A stretch of DNA of 24,835 nt, from positions 1 through 24,835 of the forward strand of contig DASYKE010000146.1 in assembly GCA_035995725.1 (NCBI GenBank), given 5' to 3'. The position numbers and the translations under genes were made by a program. The stretch comes from JAQGLW01 sp035995725 (lineage in GTDB: Bacteria > Pseudomonadota > Gammaproteobacteria > Burkholderiales > Burkholderiaceae_D). The notes under the pieces are model-generated. The model had not been told where the DNA came from. It ran no database searches and saw only the letters and a list, made by a program, of their open reading frames with translations. Shown one piece after another: positions 16,584-23,916 of the stretch (positions within the stretch are counted from its first letter, which is position 1; each line of letters opens with the position of its first letter).

Positions 16584-17948
16584 ATGTTTACAGATAAATT
16601 ACTAAGCGTCGGCTCGCGCAGCAAGCGGTTTTTCGGCTCCCTGCGCAAAACGCGTATCGTCTCGGCATCGGCGTTATTTTTAGCCGTGTGCGCATTCGGT
16701 GCGGCTGGTGTCGCCCCGATGGCGCCTGACGCAGCCAACCTGCCGGTGATATCGATTACGCAAGAGCTGGACCTTCCCGGCTTGCCCGAACAGATTGCCG
16801 CGCTCGGACCATCTTCCCAGAATTACGTAAGCGAAGAAAAAGTACTTCCCGGCGATACCCTCGCAGCCCTGTTGAATCGGCTGGGAATCAACGATGATGC
16901 AGCCGCCGTTTTCATTAAATCCGACCGCATCGCGCGCAGCGTGCTGCAACTGAAACCCGGCAAACGAGTGCAGGCGCAAACGGCAGGCAACGGCACACTG
17001 CAGTGGCTAAGCACTACCGTGGTAGATGGCCGCGACAATCCGGTCAAGAACATCGTTGTGAAGCGCGACGGCCAAACCTTCACGGCATTTGAATCTCCCG
17101 CCAACATCGAAAAGCGCATTGAAATGCGTTCCGGTGAAATCAAATCGTCCCTTTTTGCCGCAACCGATGCGGCGCAAATCCCGGATCCCGTTGCAATGCA
17201 GATCGTGGACATGTTTTCCACCAACATCGACTTTGCTTCCGACCTGCGCCGCGGCGACCGCTTCAACGTAGTATACGAAACCTTTTGGCAAGGCGGCGAA
17301 TACATTCGCGCCGGCCGTGTGCTGGCCGGGGAATTCCGCAATGCCGGCGCCACCTATCAGTCGGTATGGTTCGACGAGCCGGGCACCAAGCAAGGCGGCG
17401 GGTATTACAGTTTCGACGGCAGATCGCTGAAAAAGGCATTCCTGAAATCGCCGCTCGAATTTTCGCGGATTTCGTCTGGCTTCTCGATGCGCAAGCACCC
17501 TATTTTCGGCAGCTGGAAAGCGCACAAGGGAATTGATTTCGCGGCCGTCACCGGCACGCCGATCCGGGCATCGGGTGACGGTGTAATCGATTTCGCCGGT
17601 CGCCGGGGCGGCTACGGCAATATGGTCATGATCAAGCACTGGTCCAGTTATTCAACCGCATATGCCCACATGAGCCGCTTCGCCGGCGGCATACGCAAAG
17701 GCACGAAAGTCAGCCAGGGCCAGGTCATCGGTTATGTAGGCAGCACCGGCTGGGCCACCGGTCCGCATCTTCACTATGAGTTCCGCGTCAATAACGAACC
17801 GCGCAATCCGCTGAAGATCGATATGCCCAATGCACCGCCGCTGGCCGGCGCCGAGTTGCAGCGTTTCCGCAACGTGGCAAATGAAATGACGCATCGTTTC
17901 GCGCTGTTAAGCCCTCAAGACAAGAATCTCAGGCTGGCTGCCAAATAA
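16584..17948 (+). CDS. M23 family peptidoglycan metallopeptidase
   Basis: 454-residue cell-wall endopeptidase related to MepM. It is anchored or exported by an N-terminal hydrophobic segment at about 25-48 after a basic stretch (SRSKRFFGSLRKTR). A LysM/OapA-like domain covers about 80-165 (LPGDTLAALLNRLGI). The M23 domain is near 295-410, with zinc ligands in HKGIDFA (H314, D318) and HLHYEF (H395, H397). It acts in the periplasm on peptide cross-links. A possible -10 (TATACT, 16494-16499) lies 85 bp upstream; no clear SD. It precedes anmK on the same strand, linking wall cleavage with muropeptide recycling. Confidence 0.93.
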   Translation: MFTDKLLSVGSRSKRFFGSLRKTRIVSASALFLAVCAFGAAGVAPMAPDAANLPVISITQELDLPGLPEQIAALGPSSQNYVSEEKVLPGDTLAALLNRLGINDDAAAVFIKSDRIARSVLQLKPGKRVQAQTAGNGTLQWLSTTVVDGRDNPVKNIVVKRDGQTFTAFESPANIEKRIEMRSGEIKSSLFAATDAAQIPDPVAMQIVDMFSTNIDFASDLRRGDRFNVVYETFWQGGEYIRAGRVLAGEFRNAGATYQSVWFDEPGTKQGGGYYSFDGRSLKKAFLKSPLEFSRISSGFSMRKHPIFGSWKAHKGIDFAAVTGTPIRASGDGVIDFAGRRGGYGNMVMIKHWSSYSTAYAHMSRFAGGIRKGTKVSQGQVIGYVGSTGWATGPHLHYEFRVNNEPRNPLKIDMPNAPPLAGAELQRFRNVANEMTHRFALLSPQDKNLRLAAK

Positions 17949-18041
17949 TCTTCGCCGCTTGTGCGCCGTTGCTGGCAAACATCAATTCAAACCGTTCGTG
18001 GCGCAGAGCTTGTAAAATCAGCCACCACAAACGGTTTCTTT

Positions 18042-19187
18042 ATGTCCCATCTCCCATCCGACAACACCCTCTTCATCGGCCTGATGTCAGGCACCAGTCT
18101 TGACGGCGTCGATGGCGTTCTTGCCGCATTTCCGCGCGATTTCTCGCACGGCCATATCGACACGCTGGCAGCGGCTTACATCCCTTTTCCCGCCGCGCTG
18201 CAAACCGATCTGATGTTGTTGCAGGCGGCCGGCGAAAATGAAATCCATCGCGAAGCATTGGTCGCCAATACGTTGACGCAGCACTATGCCGAGTGCGCTG
18301 CGCGCTTGCTGGCGCAAACCAATACGCAATGCACGAGCATTCGCGCCATCGGCGTGCATGGACAAACCATCCGCCATCAACCGGCACTGGGTTATACGCG
18401 CCAGACAAACAATCCCGCATTGCTGGCCGAGTTGACCGGCATCGATGTCATTGCGGATTTTCGCAGCCGCGATATTGCCGCCGGCGGCCAGGGTGCGCCG
18501 CTGGTGCCCGCATTCCATCGCGCGCTGTTTGCCGATTCGGAGCAAACCCGCGTCGTGGTGAACATCGGCGGCATCGGCAATATCAGTGTATTGAAAAGCG
18601 GGAAAACCGGACGCGTCATCGGCTTCGATACCGGCCCCGGCAATGTGCTGATGGATGCATGGATCGAGCAGCATTTGAATAAAAAATACGATACCGATGG
18701 CGCTTGGGCGGCAAGCGGCACGATTATTCCCGCATTGCTTGACAAGCTGCGCGCTGAGCCCTTCTTTGCAATGCCGCCGCCCAAAAGCACAGGCCGCGAC
18801 CTGTTCCACCCGGCTTGGCTGGCTGCCAGGCTCAACTCATTCCCGGATGCGAAACCGGTCGACGTGCAGGCAACGCTGGCGGCATTTACCGCGACCACAC
18901 TGGCAGATGCGATAGCACACCACGCAGCGGACGCACAGGCAATCTATGTCTGCGGCGGCGGCGCCTATAACCGGCATTTGATGCGACAGTTGCAGCAGGC
19001 CTTGGCCGATCGCAAGCACGCGGCTACGATGGAAAAAAGCGATGCGCTCGGCATAGCGCCGAATCATGTCGAAGCGCTTGCCTTTGCCTGGCTGGCGCAT
19101 CGCTTCAGCCAACGCCTGCCGGGCAATCTGTCCGCTGTCACCGGCGCAAAAGGATTACGAATTCTGGGTGCGCTTTATCCGGCCTGA
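18042..19187 (+). CDS. anmK: Anhydro-N-acetylmuramic acid kinase
   Basis: Cytosolic ATP-dependent kinase that converts anhydro-MurNAc to MurNAc-6-phosphate in peptidoglycan recycling. 381 residues from ATG 18042 (MSHLPSDNTLFIGLMSG). The frame opens 27 codons earlier at 17961, but those residues are not family-like. Motifs: GLMSGTSLDG at 13-22 (phosphate binding), VIADFRSRDIAAGGQGAPL, IGGIGNISVL, GFDTGPGNVLMD and YVCGGGAYN. It follows the M23 peptidase gene by 93 bp and ends at the bidirectional terminator shared with erpA. Confidence 0.96.
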   Translation: MSHLPSDNTLFIGLMSGTSLDGVDGVLAAFPRDFSHGHIDTLAAAYIPFPAALQTDLMLLQAAGENEIHREALVANTLTQHYAECAARLLAQTNTQCTSIRAIGVHGQTIRHQPALGYTRQTNNPALLAELTGIDVIADFRSRDIAAGGQGAPLVPAFHRALFADSEQTRVVVNIGGIGNISVLKSGKTGRVIGFDTGPGNVLMDAWIEQHLNKKYDTDGAWAASGTIIPALLDKLRAEPFFAMPPPKSTGRDLFHPAWLAARLNSFPDAKPVDVQATLAAFTATTLADAIAHHAADAQAIYVCGGGAYNRHLMRQLQQALADRKHAATMEKSDALGIAPNHVEALAFAWLAHRFSQRLPGNLSAVTGAKGLRILGALYPA

Positions 19188-19208
19188 TGATTCACGCCCG
19201 TAAAAGCA

Positions 19209-19236
19209 AAAAAGCGCAGAGAAATCTGCGCTTTTT
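19209..19236. terminator. Bidirectional rho-independent terminator between anmK and erpA
   Basis: AAAAAGCGCAGA (19209-19220), loop GAAA, TCTGCGCTTTTT (19225-19236): a perfect 12-bp stem with A and T runs on the two flanks. It stands 21 bp after the anmK stop and 17 bp after erpA on the other strand, so it can end both convergent transcripts. Confidence 0.9.
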
Positions 19237-19253
19237 CATTCCGGATCGACTCG

Positions 19254-19604
19254 TCAGGCCGAGAAAGACGAACCGCAGCCGCAAGTGGTGGTTGCATTCG
19301 GATTCTTGATCACAAACTGCGCGCCTTCCAGATCATCCTTATAGTCGATCTCGGCGCCGACCAGATATTGGTAGCTCATTGAATCGATCAGCAACTGCAC
19401 ACCATTCTTGGTCATCGTGGTGTCGTCTTCATTGACGATTTCATCGAAGGTAAAACCATACTGAAAGCCGGAACAACCTCCACCCTGCACGAATACGCGC
19501 AACTTCAGATCCGGATTACCTTCTTCATCAATCAGCTGGGCAACTTTCGTTGCAGCACTATCCGTAAAAACGATCGGTGCGGGCATTTCGGCGACGGCAT
19601 TCAT
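19254..19604 (-). CDS. erpA: Iron-sulfur cluster insertion protein ErpA
   Basis: A-type Fe-S carrier that delivers clusters to apo-proteins such as the isoprenoid enzymes IspG/IspH. 116 residues. The three conserved cysteines are C44 (GGGCSGF), C108 and C110 (TTCGCGSSF). ErpA rather than IscA is indicated by MPAPIVFTDSAATKVAQLI and by the absence of isc genes nearby. The SD AGGAG is well placed before ATG 19604. It is the last gene of the minus-strand block from argC. Confidence 0.95.
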   Translation of the reverse strand: MNAVAEMPAPIVFTDSAATKVAQLIDEEGNPDLKLRVFVQGGGCSGFQYGFTFDEIVNEDDTTMTKNGVQLLIDSMSYQYLVGAEIDYKDDLEGAQFVIKNPNATTTCGCGSSFSA

Positions 19605-19655
19605 TTTGGGCTCCTGCTAAGCAAAGAATGATTCATTATAAGCCTTCGACGCCAA

Positions 19656-20060
19656 TCATGCATTCGACGCCGCAAGCTTGGGCGCGGCCAGCTTCAAGAT
19701 TTGCTCGTCAGCCTGATCATGGGTCAATTTGCCACACACCAGCGCGCCGCCGTGCATTTCCAGCGCCTTGTAATATACATCACCCGTTATGCGGGCCTTT
19801 GGCTGTAATTCAAGTAGCTCGGACGAATAAACCGGTCCGGTGATTTCGCCATTGACCACCAGATGCGCGACCCGCACTTCGCCTTCGACTTTCGCCTGCT
19901 CGGAAATAACCAGCATGCTGGTTTCGTCGGGGTCTGCAATAACATTACCCTTGACGTGGCCGTCGATGCGCAAGCCGCCCTTGAAATGCACATTGCCCTC
20001 GATCTTGGTCGACAGGCCGATGAGACTGTCGATGGTATTTTTTGCTTTATGGCCAAACAT
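19656..20060 (-). CDS. Bactofilin (polymer-forming cytoskeletal protein)
   Basis: 134-residue bactofilin, a small beta-helical protein that polymerises without nucleotide and often organises cell-wall or polar machinery. The core covers about 15-115 with repeated beta-strand units: KIEGNVHFKGGLRIDGHVKG, then EGEVRVAHLVVNGEITG, then ITGDVYYKALEMHGGALVCG. The tails are short and charged. An excellent SD (AAGGAG) precedes ATG 20060. It starts 11 bp after the coiled-coil membrane protein gene, so the two are almost certainly cotranscribed, suggesting a shared envelope role. Confidence 0.93.
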   Translation of the reverse strand: MFGHKAKNTIDSLIGLSTKIEGNVHFKGGLRIDGHVKGNVIADPDETSMLVISEQAKVEGEVRVAHLVVNGEITGPVYSSELLELQPKARITGDVYYKALEMHGGALVCGKLTHDQADEQILKLAAPKLAASNA

Positions 20061-20071
20061 ATGGCTCTCCT

Positions 20072-20809
20072 TTACAAATTGGCGGACTGTTGCGCGCGAA
20101 TCTGCCCGTTTTCGAGTATGCGCGCCTGCACCGTCTTGACGGACGCACCGTCAGGCAACGTTAATACTCCCTCCGCGCGCTGATAATGCTTGAATCCGAG
20201 CTTGAATTTATCCACCTCGCCGGAATTTCCCGATGGAAATATCATCATAACACTTTTGCCTTCCTGGACAACCGTTACTGCTAATTGCAGGTTCCCTACA
20301 AAATCAGGTTTGCCTTTGCCTCTGCCGCCTTGCATCACTAGTACACGATACTGCAATTGATTCGGCGCAACAAGGTCCGCCTTTAACCGCCGGATGGCAA
20401 TCCCTTTACCGCTATCGGCAGGCAGCAGACTTTCAAAAAATGTAAGATCTTCCTTCAGCTTGGTATTTTCGCTTTCCAATACTTTAACCTGTTCCGCAAG
20501 CTGTTTCTGTGCCGAACGCTCGATATTAAGCTGGCTTTCCGCCGCATTCACGGTAGTCGAGAACTGGTCGCGCTCGCTGCTCAGCTTTTCGACCTGCTCC
20601 TTCAATAAGGTCAGCCGCTGGTTGATCGCTCCCGGGTTGAAGCCGGTAATATTGCGTCCAAGATCGTAGGTCCACATCGCAACTGCGCCTCCCAAGCCGA
20701 GTACGATCCCGATAAAAGCGACCCTGAGCGGCCATGGCAAGTCGGTTTTGATGGTCATTTTCGGCGTCGAAATCGATCGGCGCCTTGAGCGGGAGTTTAG
20801 TAGCTTCAC
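20072..20809 (-). CDS. Membrane-anchored coiled-coil protein (DUF6776-like)
   Basis: 245 residues. One transmembrane segment at about 28-47 (LRVAFIGIVLGLGGAVAMW) follows a basic N-terminus (SRSRRRSIS). A coiled coil covers about 62-126, rich in K/E/L/Q heptads (RLTLLKEQVEKLSSERDQ). A globular C-terminal part comes from about 135. Topology suggests a bitopic inner-membrane protein with a periplasmic coil. The start is a GTG at 20809; an ATG at 20758 is an alternative, and neither has a clear SD. I recall similar proteins in Burkholderiales annotated DUF6776, with no known function. It lies 33 bp after argC and 11 bp before the bactofilin gene. Confidence 0.82.
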   Translation of the reverse strand: MKLLNSRSRRRSISTPKMTIKTDLPWPLRVAFIGIVLGLGGAVAMWTYDLGRNITGFNPGAINQRLTLLKEQVEKLSSERDQFSTTVNAAESQLNIERSAQKQLAEQVKVLESENTKLKEDLTFFESLLPADSGKGIAIRRLKADLVAPNQLQYRVLVMQGGRGKGKPDFVGNLQLAVTVVQEGKSVMMIFPSGNSGEVDKFKLGFKHYQRAEGVLTLPDGASVKTVQARILENGQIRAQQSANL

Positions 20810-20842
20810 AGTGTCGGAAATTGAAATTTGTACATGGGCAGC

Positions 20843-21886
20843 TTACGGCATTACTGGGATTTGCATCAATCCGGTTGTCTCATCCAGGCCAAACATGATG
20901 TTCATGCATTGCACTCCCTGACCTGCGGCACCTTTGACCAGATTGTCTTCTACCACCAGGATAACCAGCAAATCCCCACCGCCGGGCCGATGAACGGCGA
21001 TGCGCAACATGTTGGAAGCGCGCACGGAACGGGTTTCCGGATGGCTGCCGGCAGACATTACATCGACAAAACCGTCATTTTCATAATGTTCTTCATACAG
21101 CTTCTGAAAGTCGATATTGCGCGCTTCCGGCAAAATCGTTGCATATAAGGTCGAATGAATGCCGCGAATCATCGGCACCAGATGCGGCACGAAGGTCAAC
21201 CCGATCTTGCGCCCCGCGATCGCCTGCAGGCCCTGCACTGTCTCCGGCAAATGGCGATGGCCTTTGACGCTGTAGGCCTTGAAGTTGTCCGACGCTTCGG
21301 CCAGCAAGGTGGATATTTCCGCCTTGCGTCCCGCACCGGATACGCCGGATTTGCAGTCGGCAATCAATGCGGCTTCATTGACCAACGCTTTCCCTTGCGC
21401 CAGCAACGGCGCATAGCCCAGCTGCATCGACGTCGGATAGCAACCGGGCAAGCCGATTACGCGTGCCTGCCTGATCGCATCACGATTGACTTCGGGCAAA
21501 CCATACACCGCCTCTTCCAGAATCTCCGGGCAGGAATGCGGCATGCCGTACCATTTTTCAAATACTGCCGTGTCCTTCAGGCGGAAATCCGCGGCCAAGT
21601 CGATAATTTTTACGCCCGCAGCCAGCAATTCCGGCGCCTGTGCCATTGCGACACCATGCGGCGTAGCGAAAAAAACCACATCGCATTCGGTCAGCTTTGC
21701 TTTTTCGGGAGCGGAAAATGCGAGCGACACATGGCCGCGCAACGACGGGAACATGTCGGCAACCGGCATGCCGCTTTCCTTGCGCGAGGTGATGGCGATT
21801 AATTGCACTTCCGGATGGGCAGCCAGCAGCCGCAGCAATTCCACGCCTGTATAACCTGTGCCGCCTACGATACCGACTTTGATCAT
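20843..21886 (-). CDS. argC: N-acetyl-gamma-glutamyl-phosphate reductase
   Basis: NADPH-dependent enzyme of arginine synthesis that reduces N-acetylglutamyl phosphate to the semialdehyde. 347 residues. The Rossmann motif is GIVGGTGYTGVELLRLL (5-21); catalytic C149 is in GLPGCYPTSM; GHRHLPE supplies conserved residues. C-terminal VRASNMLRIAVHR and GAAGQGVQCMN are typical. It follows rpsI after a terminator, so it has its own promoter. Downstream genes follow closely on the same strand. Confidence 0.97.
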   Translation of the reverse strand: MIKVGIVGGTGYTGVELLRLLAAHPEVQLIAITSRKESGMPVADMFPSLRGHVSLAFSAPEKAKLTECDVVFFATPHGVAMAQAPELLAAGVKIIDLAADFRLKDTAVFEKWYGMPHSCPEILEEAVYGLPEVNRDAIRQARVIGLPGCYPTSMQLGYAPLLAQGKALVNEAALIADCKSGVSGAGRKAEISTLLAEASDNFKAYSVKGHRHLPETVQGLQAIAGRKIGLTFVPHLVPMIRGIHSTLYATILPEARNIDFQKLYEEHYENDGFVDVMSAGSHPETRSVRASNMLRIAVHRPGGGDLLVILVVEDNLVKGAAGQGVQCMNIMFGLDETTGLMQIPVMP

Positions 21887-22012
21887 GTTTTCTTTACCGA
21901 AACTTGCTTTACATTTTATTTTAACAGGGACGCATGAATAAACGCTGTCATTTCACCAAAATCCGTAGATGAACGTTTTTTAATATCGCATATTCGCACA
22001 CAAGAATGCCGT

Positions 22013-22053
22013 CCCAAAAACAAAAAGCCGCCGGGCGCAAACCCGGCGGCTTT
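22013..22053 (-). terminator. Rho-independent terminator of rplM-rpsI
   Basis: Minus strand: AAAGCCGCCGGG (22053-22042), loop of 6, CCCGGCGGCTTT (22035-22024), then further Ts (TTGTTTTTGG). It begins 22 bp after the rpsI stop. The 12-bp G+C-rich stem and T-rich tail are clear. Confidence 0.9.
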
Positions 22054-22074
22054 CCGATGCTCTGAAAACGCAGA

Positions 22075-22467
22075 TCAGCGCTTGGAGAACTGTTTGGCGC
22101 GACGTGCCTTGCGCAAGCCGACCTTCTTGCGTTCGACTTCACGTGCATCGCGCGTGACGAAGCCCGCTTTGGCCAATTCCGGCTTCAGCGTAGCGTCGTA
22201 GTCGATCAGCGCACGGGTGATGCCGTGACGAACCGCGCCGGCCTGGCCTGATTCACCGCCGCCATTGACGTTGATCATGATGTCGAAACGCTCGACATTA
22301 TTGGTCAATTCAAGCGGCTGGCGAATAACCATCAACCCGGTCTCGCGCGAGAAATATTCATTGGCGGGTTTGCCGTTGACGACGATTTGGCCGGAGCCGG
22401 ATTTGATGAAAACGCGCGCCACAGCACTCTTGCGACGGCCGGTTCCGTAATTGTAGTTACCGATCAT
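22075..22467 (-). CDS. rpsI: 30S ribosomal protein S9
   Basis: 130-residue small-subunit protein whose C-terminal tail reaches the P-site tRNA. Opening MIGNYNYGTGRRKSAVARVF and the basic tail GLRKARRAKQFSKR, ending in the conserved KR, are diagnostic. It follows rplM by 9 bp, the universal rplM-rpsI operon, and ends at a strong terminator. Confidence 0.98.
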   Translation of the reverse strand: MIGNYNYGTGRRKSAVARVFIKSGSGQIVVNGKPANEYFSRETGLMVIRQPLELTNNVERFDIMINVNGGGESGQAGAVRHGITRALIDYDATLKPELAKAGFVTRDAREVERKKVGLRKARRAKQFSKR

Positions 22468-22476
22468 GTCTTTTCC

Positions 22477-22905
22477 TTAGAGTTCAAGTGCTTTGGGTTG
22501 CTGCGCGGTGTGCGGATGACTGGCATCCGCATACACTTTGAGCTTCTTGATCATCGCATAGCCGAGCGGGCCTTTGGGCAACATGCCCTTGACCGCTTTC
22601 TCAAGCGCGCGACCCGGAAAACGCTGCTGCATTTTCAGGAAATTGGTTTCATATATGCCGCCCGGGTAACCGGTGTGGCGATAATAGGTTTTTTCAGTCG
22701 CCTTGGCGCCGGTCACGCGCAGTTTGCCTGCGTTGATGACGACTATGAAATCGCCGGTGTCGACGTGAGGGGTGAATTCCGGTTTGTGTTTGCCGCGCAA
22801 TCGGAGTGCCACTTCGCTGGCAACACGTCCGAGGATCTTGTCCGTCGCGTCAATCACGAACCAGTCGCGCTTGACCTCGTGGCCTTTAGCGGAAAAAGTT
22901 TTCAT
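22477..22905 (-). CDS. rplM: 50S ribosomal protein L13
   Basis: 142-residue early-assembly protein of the large subunit, normal length. Diagnostic segments: MKTFSAKGHEVKRDWFVIDA, GRVASEVALRLRGKHKPEF, VINAGKLRVTGAKATEKTYY, and RFPGRALEKAVKGMLPKGPL. First gene of rplM-rpsI. The promoter with TATAAT lies about 130 bp upstream, leaving a leader of about 120 nt with only a weak SD before the ATG. Confidence 0.98.
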   Translation of the reverse strand: MKTFSAKGHEVKRDWFVIDATDKILGRVASEVALRLRGKHKPEFTPHVDTGDFIVVINAGKLRVTGAKATEKTYYRHTGYPGGIYETNFLKMQQRFPGRALEKAVKGMLPKGPLGYAMIKKLKVYADASHPHTAQQPKALEL

Positions 22906-23033
22906 GATGACTTTCTAGCTGGGTAATTCGCTCAATAAATGGTGGTTCCGCTCGGATGTGAAGTGCTTATCAACAACACCGGCAGACTCGTCCTTGTCTG
23001 TTATCTCTTCCTGAGCAAACGAAAGAACCTGAA

Positions 23034-23063
23034 ATTATAGCCGTCTATGCAGTCTCAGGTCAA
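23034..23063 (-). promoter_or_regulatory. rplM-rpsI promoter (sigma70-type)
   Basis: Minus strand: -35 TTGACC (23063-23058), spacer 18 bp, -10 TATAAT (23039-23034). Predicted start is near 23027. The region from here up to 23229 holds no gene I recognise; a small imperfect hairpin (GAACCCCATG/CATGGTTC) lies at 23097-23117. Confidence 0.65.
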
Positions 23064-23229
23064 ATATCGCTTGCAAAAACAGGATGATTGCATCAAGAAC
23101 CCCATGAAACATGGTTCGAAGAGATGACAAGGAGGTTGCCGTTCGCCCTGAATAGCCCTTTCAGCGCGTATCGAAGGGTTGATTTGCCATTTACCCCCCT
23201 TTTTGCAACCAATGCGGCGCGCGCAGCCT

Positions 23230-23263
23230 AAAAAAAACCCGAAGCGGGTTAAGCTTCGGGTTT
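23230..23263 (-). terminator. Rho-independent terminator of the candidate small RNA
   Basis: 11-bp perfect stem (23263-23253 with 23245-23235), 7-nt loop, followed by eight Ts on the minus strand. On the plus strand the stem is followed only by TTTAATCC, so it is directional toward decreasing coordinates. Confidence 0.88.
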
Positions 23264-23336
23264 AATCCACACCAATGAGGAGGGTGGAGGAGACACTTGC
23301 GTAATTGCTTTCCGCTTGCGCAGATCGGCAATCCAT
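23262..23336 (-). CDS. Possible leaderless 24-codon ORF inside the candidate small RNA
   Basis: An ATG at 23336, 8 bases after the -10 box and so at or next to the expected transcription start, opens 24 codons. The peptide begins MDCRSAQAESNYAS, ends in GVD, and TAA stands exactly where the terminator stem begins. There would be no SD. A run this short can arise by chance, and the CU-rich middle is better explained as an RNA element. It is listed because start and stop fit the transcript ends closely. No family recognised. Confidence 0.2.
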   Translation of the reverse strand: MDCRSAQAESNYASVSSTLLIGVD

Positions 23337-23343
23337 GGCTTGA

Positions 23344-23371
23344 ATTATAGCGAAATTATTGTGCAACGCAA
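23344..23371 (-). promoter_or_regulatory. Promoter of the candidate small RNA
   Basis: Minus strand -10 TATAAT at 23349-23344 (perfect). The best -35 is TTGCGT at 23371-23366, spacer 16, a weak match (3 of 6). Expected start at about 23340-23336. Confidence 0.55.
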
Positions 23372-23440
23372 GAAAACTAATCGATTTTGTTGGTAAAAAG
23401 TGGCATGTCACGTTGTCGCATTCATAAATTATTGTTTAAA

Positions 23441-23470
23441 TTCATGGACTTACATTTATGTTTCCATGAA
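23441..23470. repeat. Palindrome with 8-bp arms in an AT-rich stretch
   Basis: TTCATGGA (23441-23448) and TCCATGAA (23463-23470) are perfect inverted arms around 14 nt that contain a second small palindrome, ACATTTATGT (23452-23461). The surroundings (about 23385-23560) are clearly more AT-rich than the window. It could be an operator, a hairpin or chance. The open frames here, including a 61-codon one on the plus strand, resemble nothing I know. Confidence 0.45.
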
Positions 23471-23611
23471 GAAGCTTTCTTTGGTGAAATAACAGTATTG
23501 CAATGCAACAAAGATAACAATGGCGATTTGTTTGGAACCAGTGTCTTTACAGCGGCATTGTCTTCGTCGTGAATCCGCAGTGCCAGAACAGCTACAATAG
23601 TCGTTGCCCCT

Positions 23612-23867
23612 ATAGAGCCGGAGCGAATATGGTTGGAACCGGATCCCAAGAGGGAGCAGGGCGAAGCGGGAAATTCGATCGGCATGATGAAGTAGGGATT
23701 TTGTGGGCAGTGCCCCACGTCTGCGTCCCCCGAGCGGACTTCCGAGCTGTGCACTTCCGTTGGTCGCCAACGGGAGTGTGACCGTAGGGAATGCAGAGCC
23801 ACAGCCTGTGAGGCGTAGCGATCCTGGCTTGCAAGCCAAGGTGCGCACTGCAAGTGAGAATAGAGCC
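23612..23867. repeat. Hairpin-rich non-coding block, possible dispersed repeat
   Basis: No convincing gene. It holds several stems in series: GTGGG/CCCAC around 23702-23717; a 12-bp stem with TCG loop at 23752-23778 (CCGTTGG-TCG-CCAACGG core); and the palindrome GGCTTGCAAGCC at 23826-23837. An 8-bp direct repeat, ATAGAGCC, stands at both ends (23612-23619, 23860-23867). All frames are open or partly open, which gives long spurious ORFs on both strands. Phrases such as YGHTPVGDQRKCT in one frame are, as I recall, seen in many spurious betaproteobacterial hypothetical proteins, which would fit a family of repeats. Copy number cannot be judged from one window. Confidence 0.4.
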
Positions 23868-23916
23868 CGGAAAATCAAACCTTTCCGGATTGAATCAATA
23901 AACGAACGAGGAAAGA

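Larger units (their letters stand above)
23230..23336 (-). ncRNA. Candidate small RNA with anti-Shine-Dalgarno tracts
   Basis: A complete transcription unit of about 107 nt on the minus strand. It has a perfect -10 box just upstream, a 5' stem-loop (TTGCCG ... CGGAAAGCAA), then a CU-rich stretch at 23293-23277. That stretch has two copies of a CTCCTC-type anti-SD sequence, the second in the predicted loop CTCCTCATT of a small hairpin at 23266-23288 (TCCACC with GGT-GU-GGA). It ends with a strong terminator: 11-bp stem AAACCCGAAGC/GCTTCGGGTTT and U8 at 23237-23230. No gene on this strand ends nearby, so the terminator must belong to this unit. From memory, Rfam has a family of betaproteobacterial toxic small RNAs that should be compared. 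An overlapping 24-codon ORF is an alternative reading. Confidence 0.6.

Noticed and set aside
23230..23263. Terminator hairpin read as ending a plus-strand transcript
   Set aside because: The T run is only on the minus strand, and no plus-strand gene lies just upstream.
22906..23916. Search for tRNA, tmRNA, RNase P or SRP RNA in the large gap
   Set aside because: None of the conserved cores of these RNAs could be recognised on either strand.
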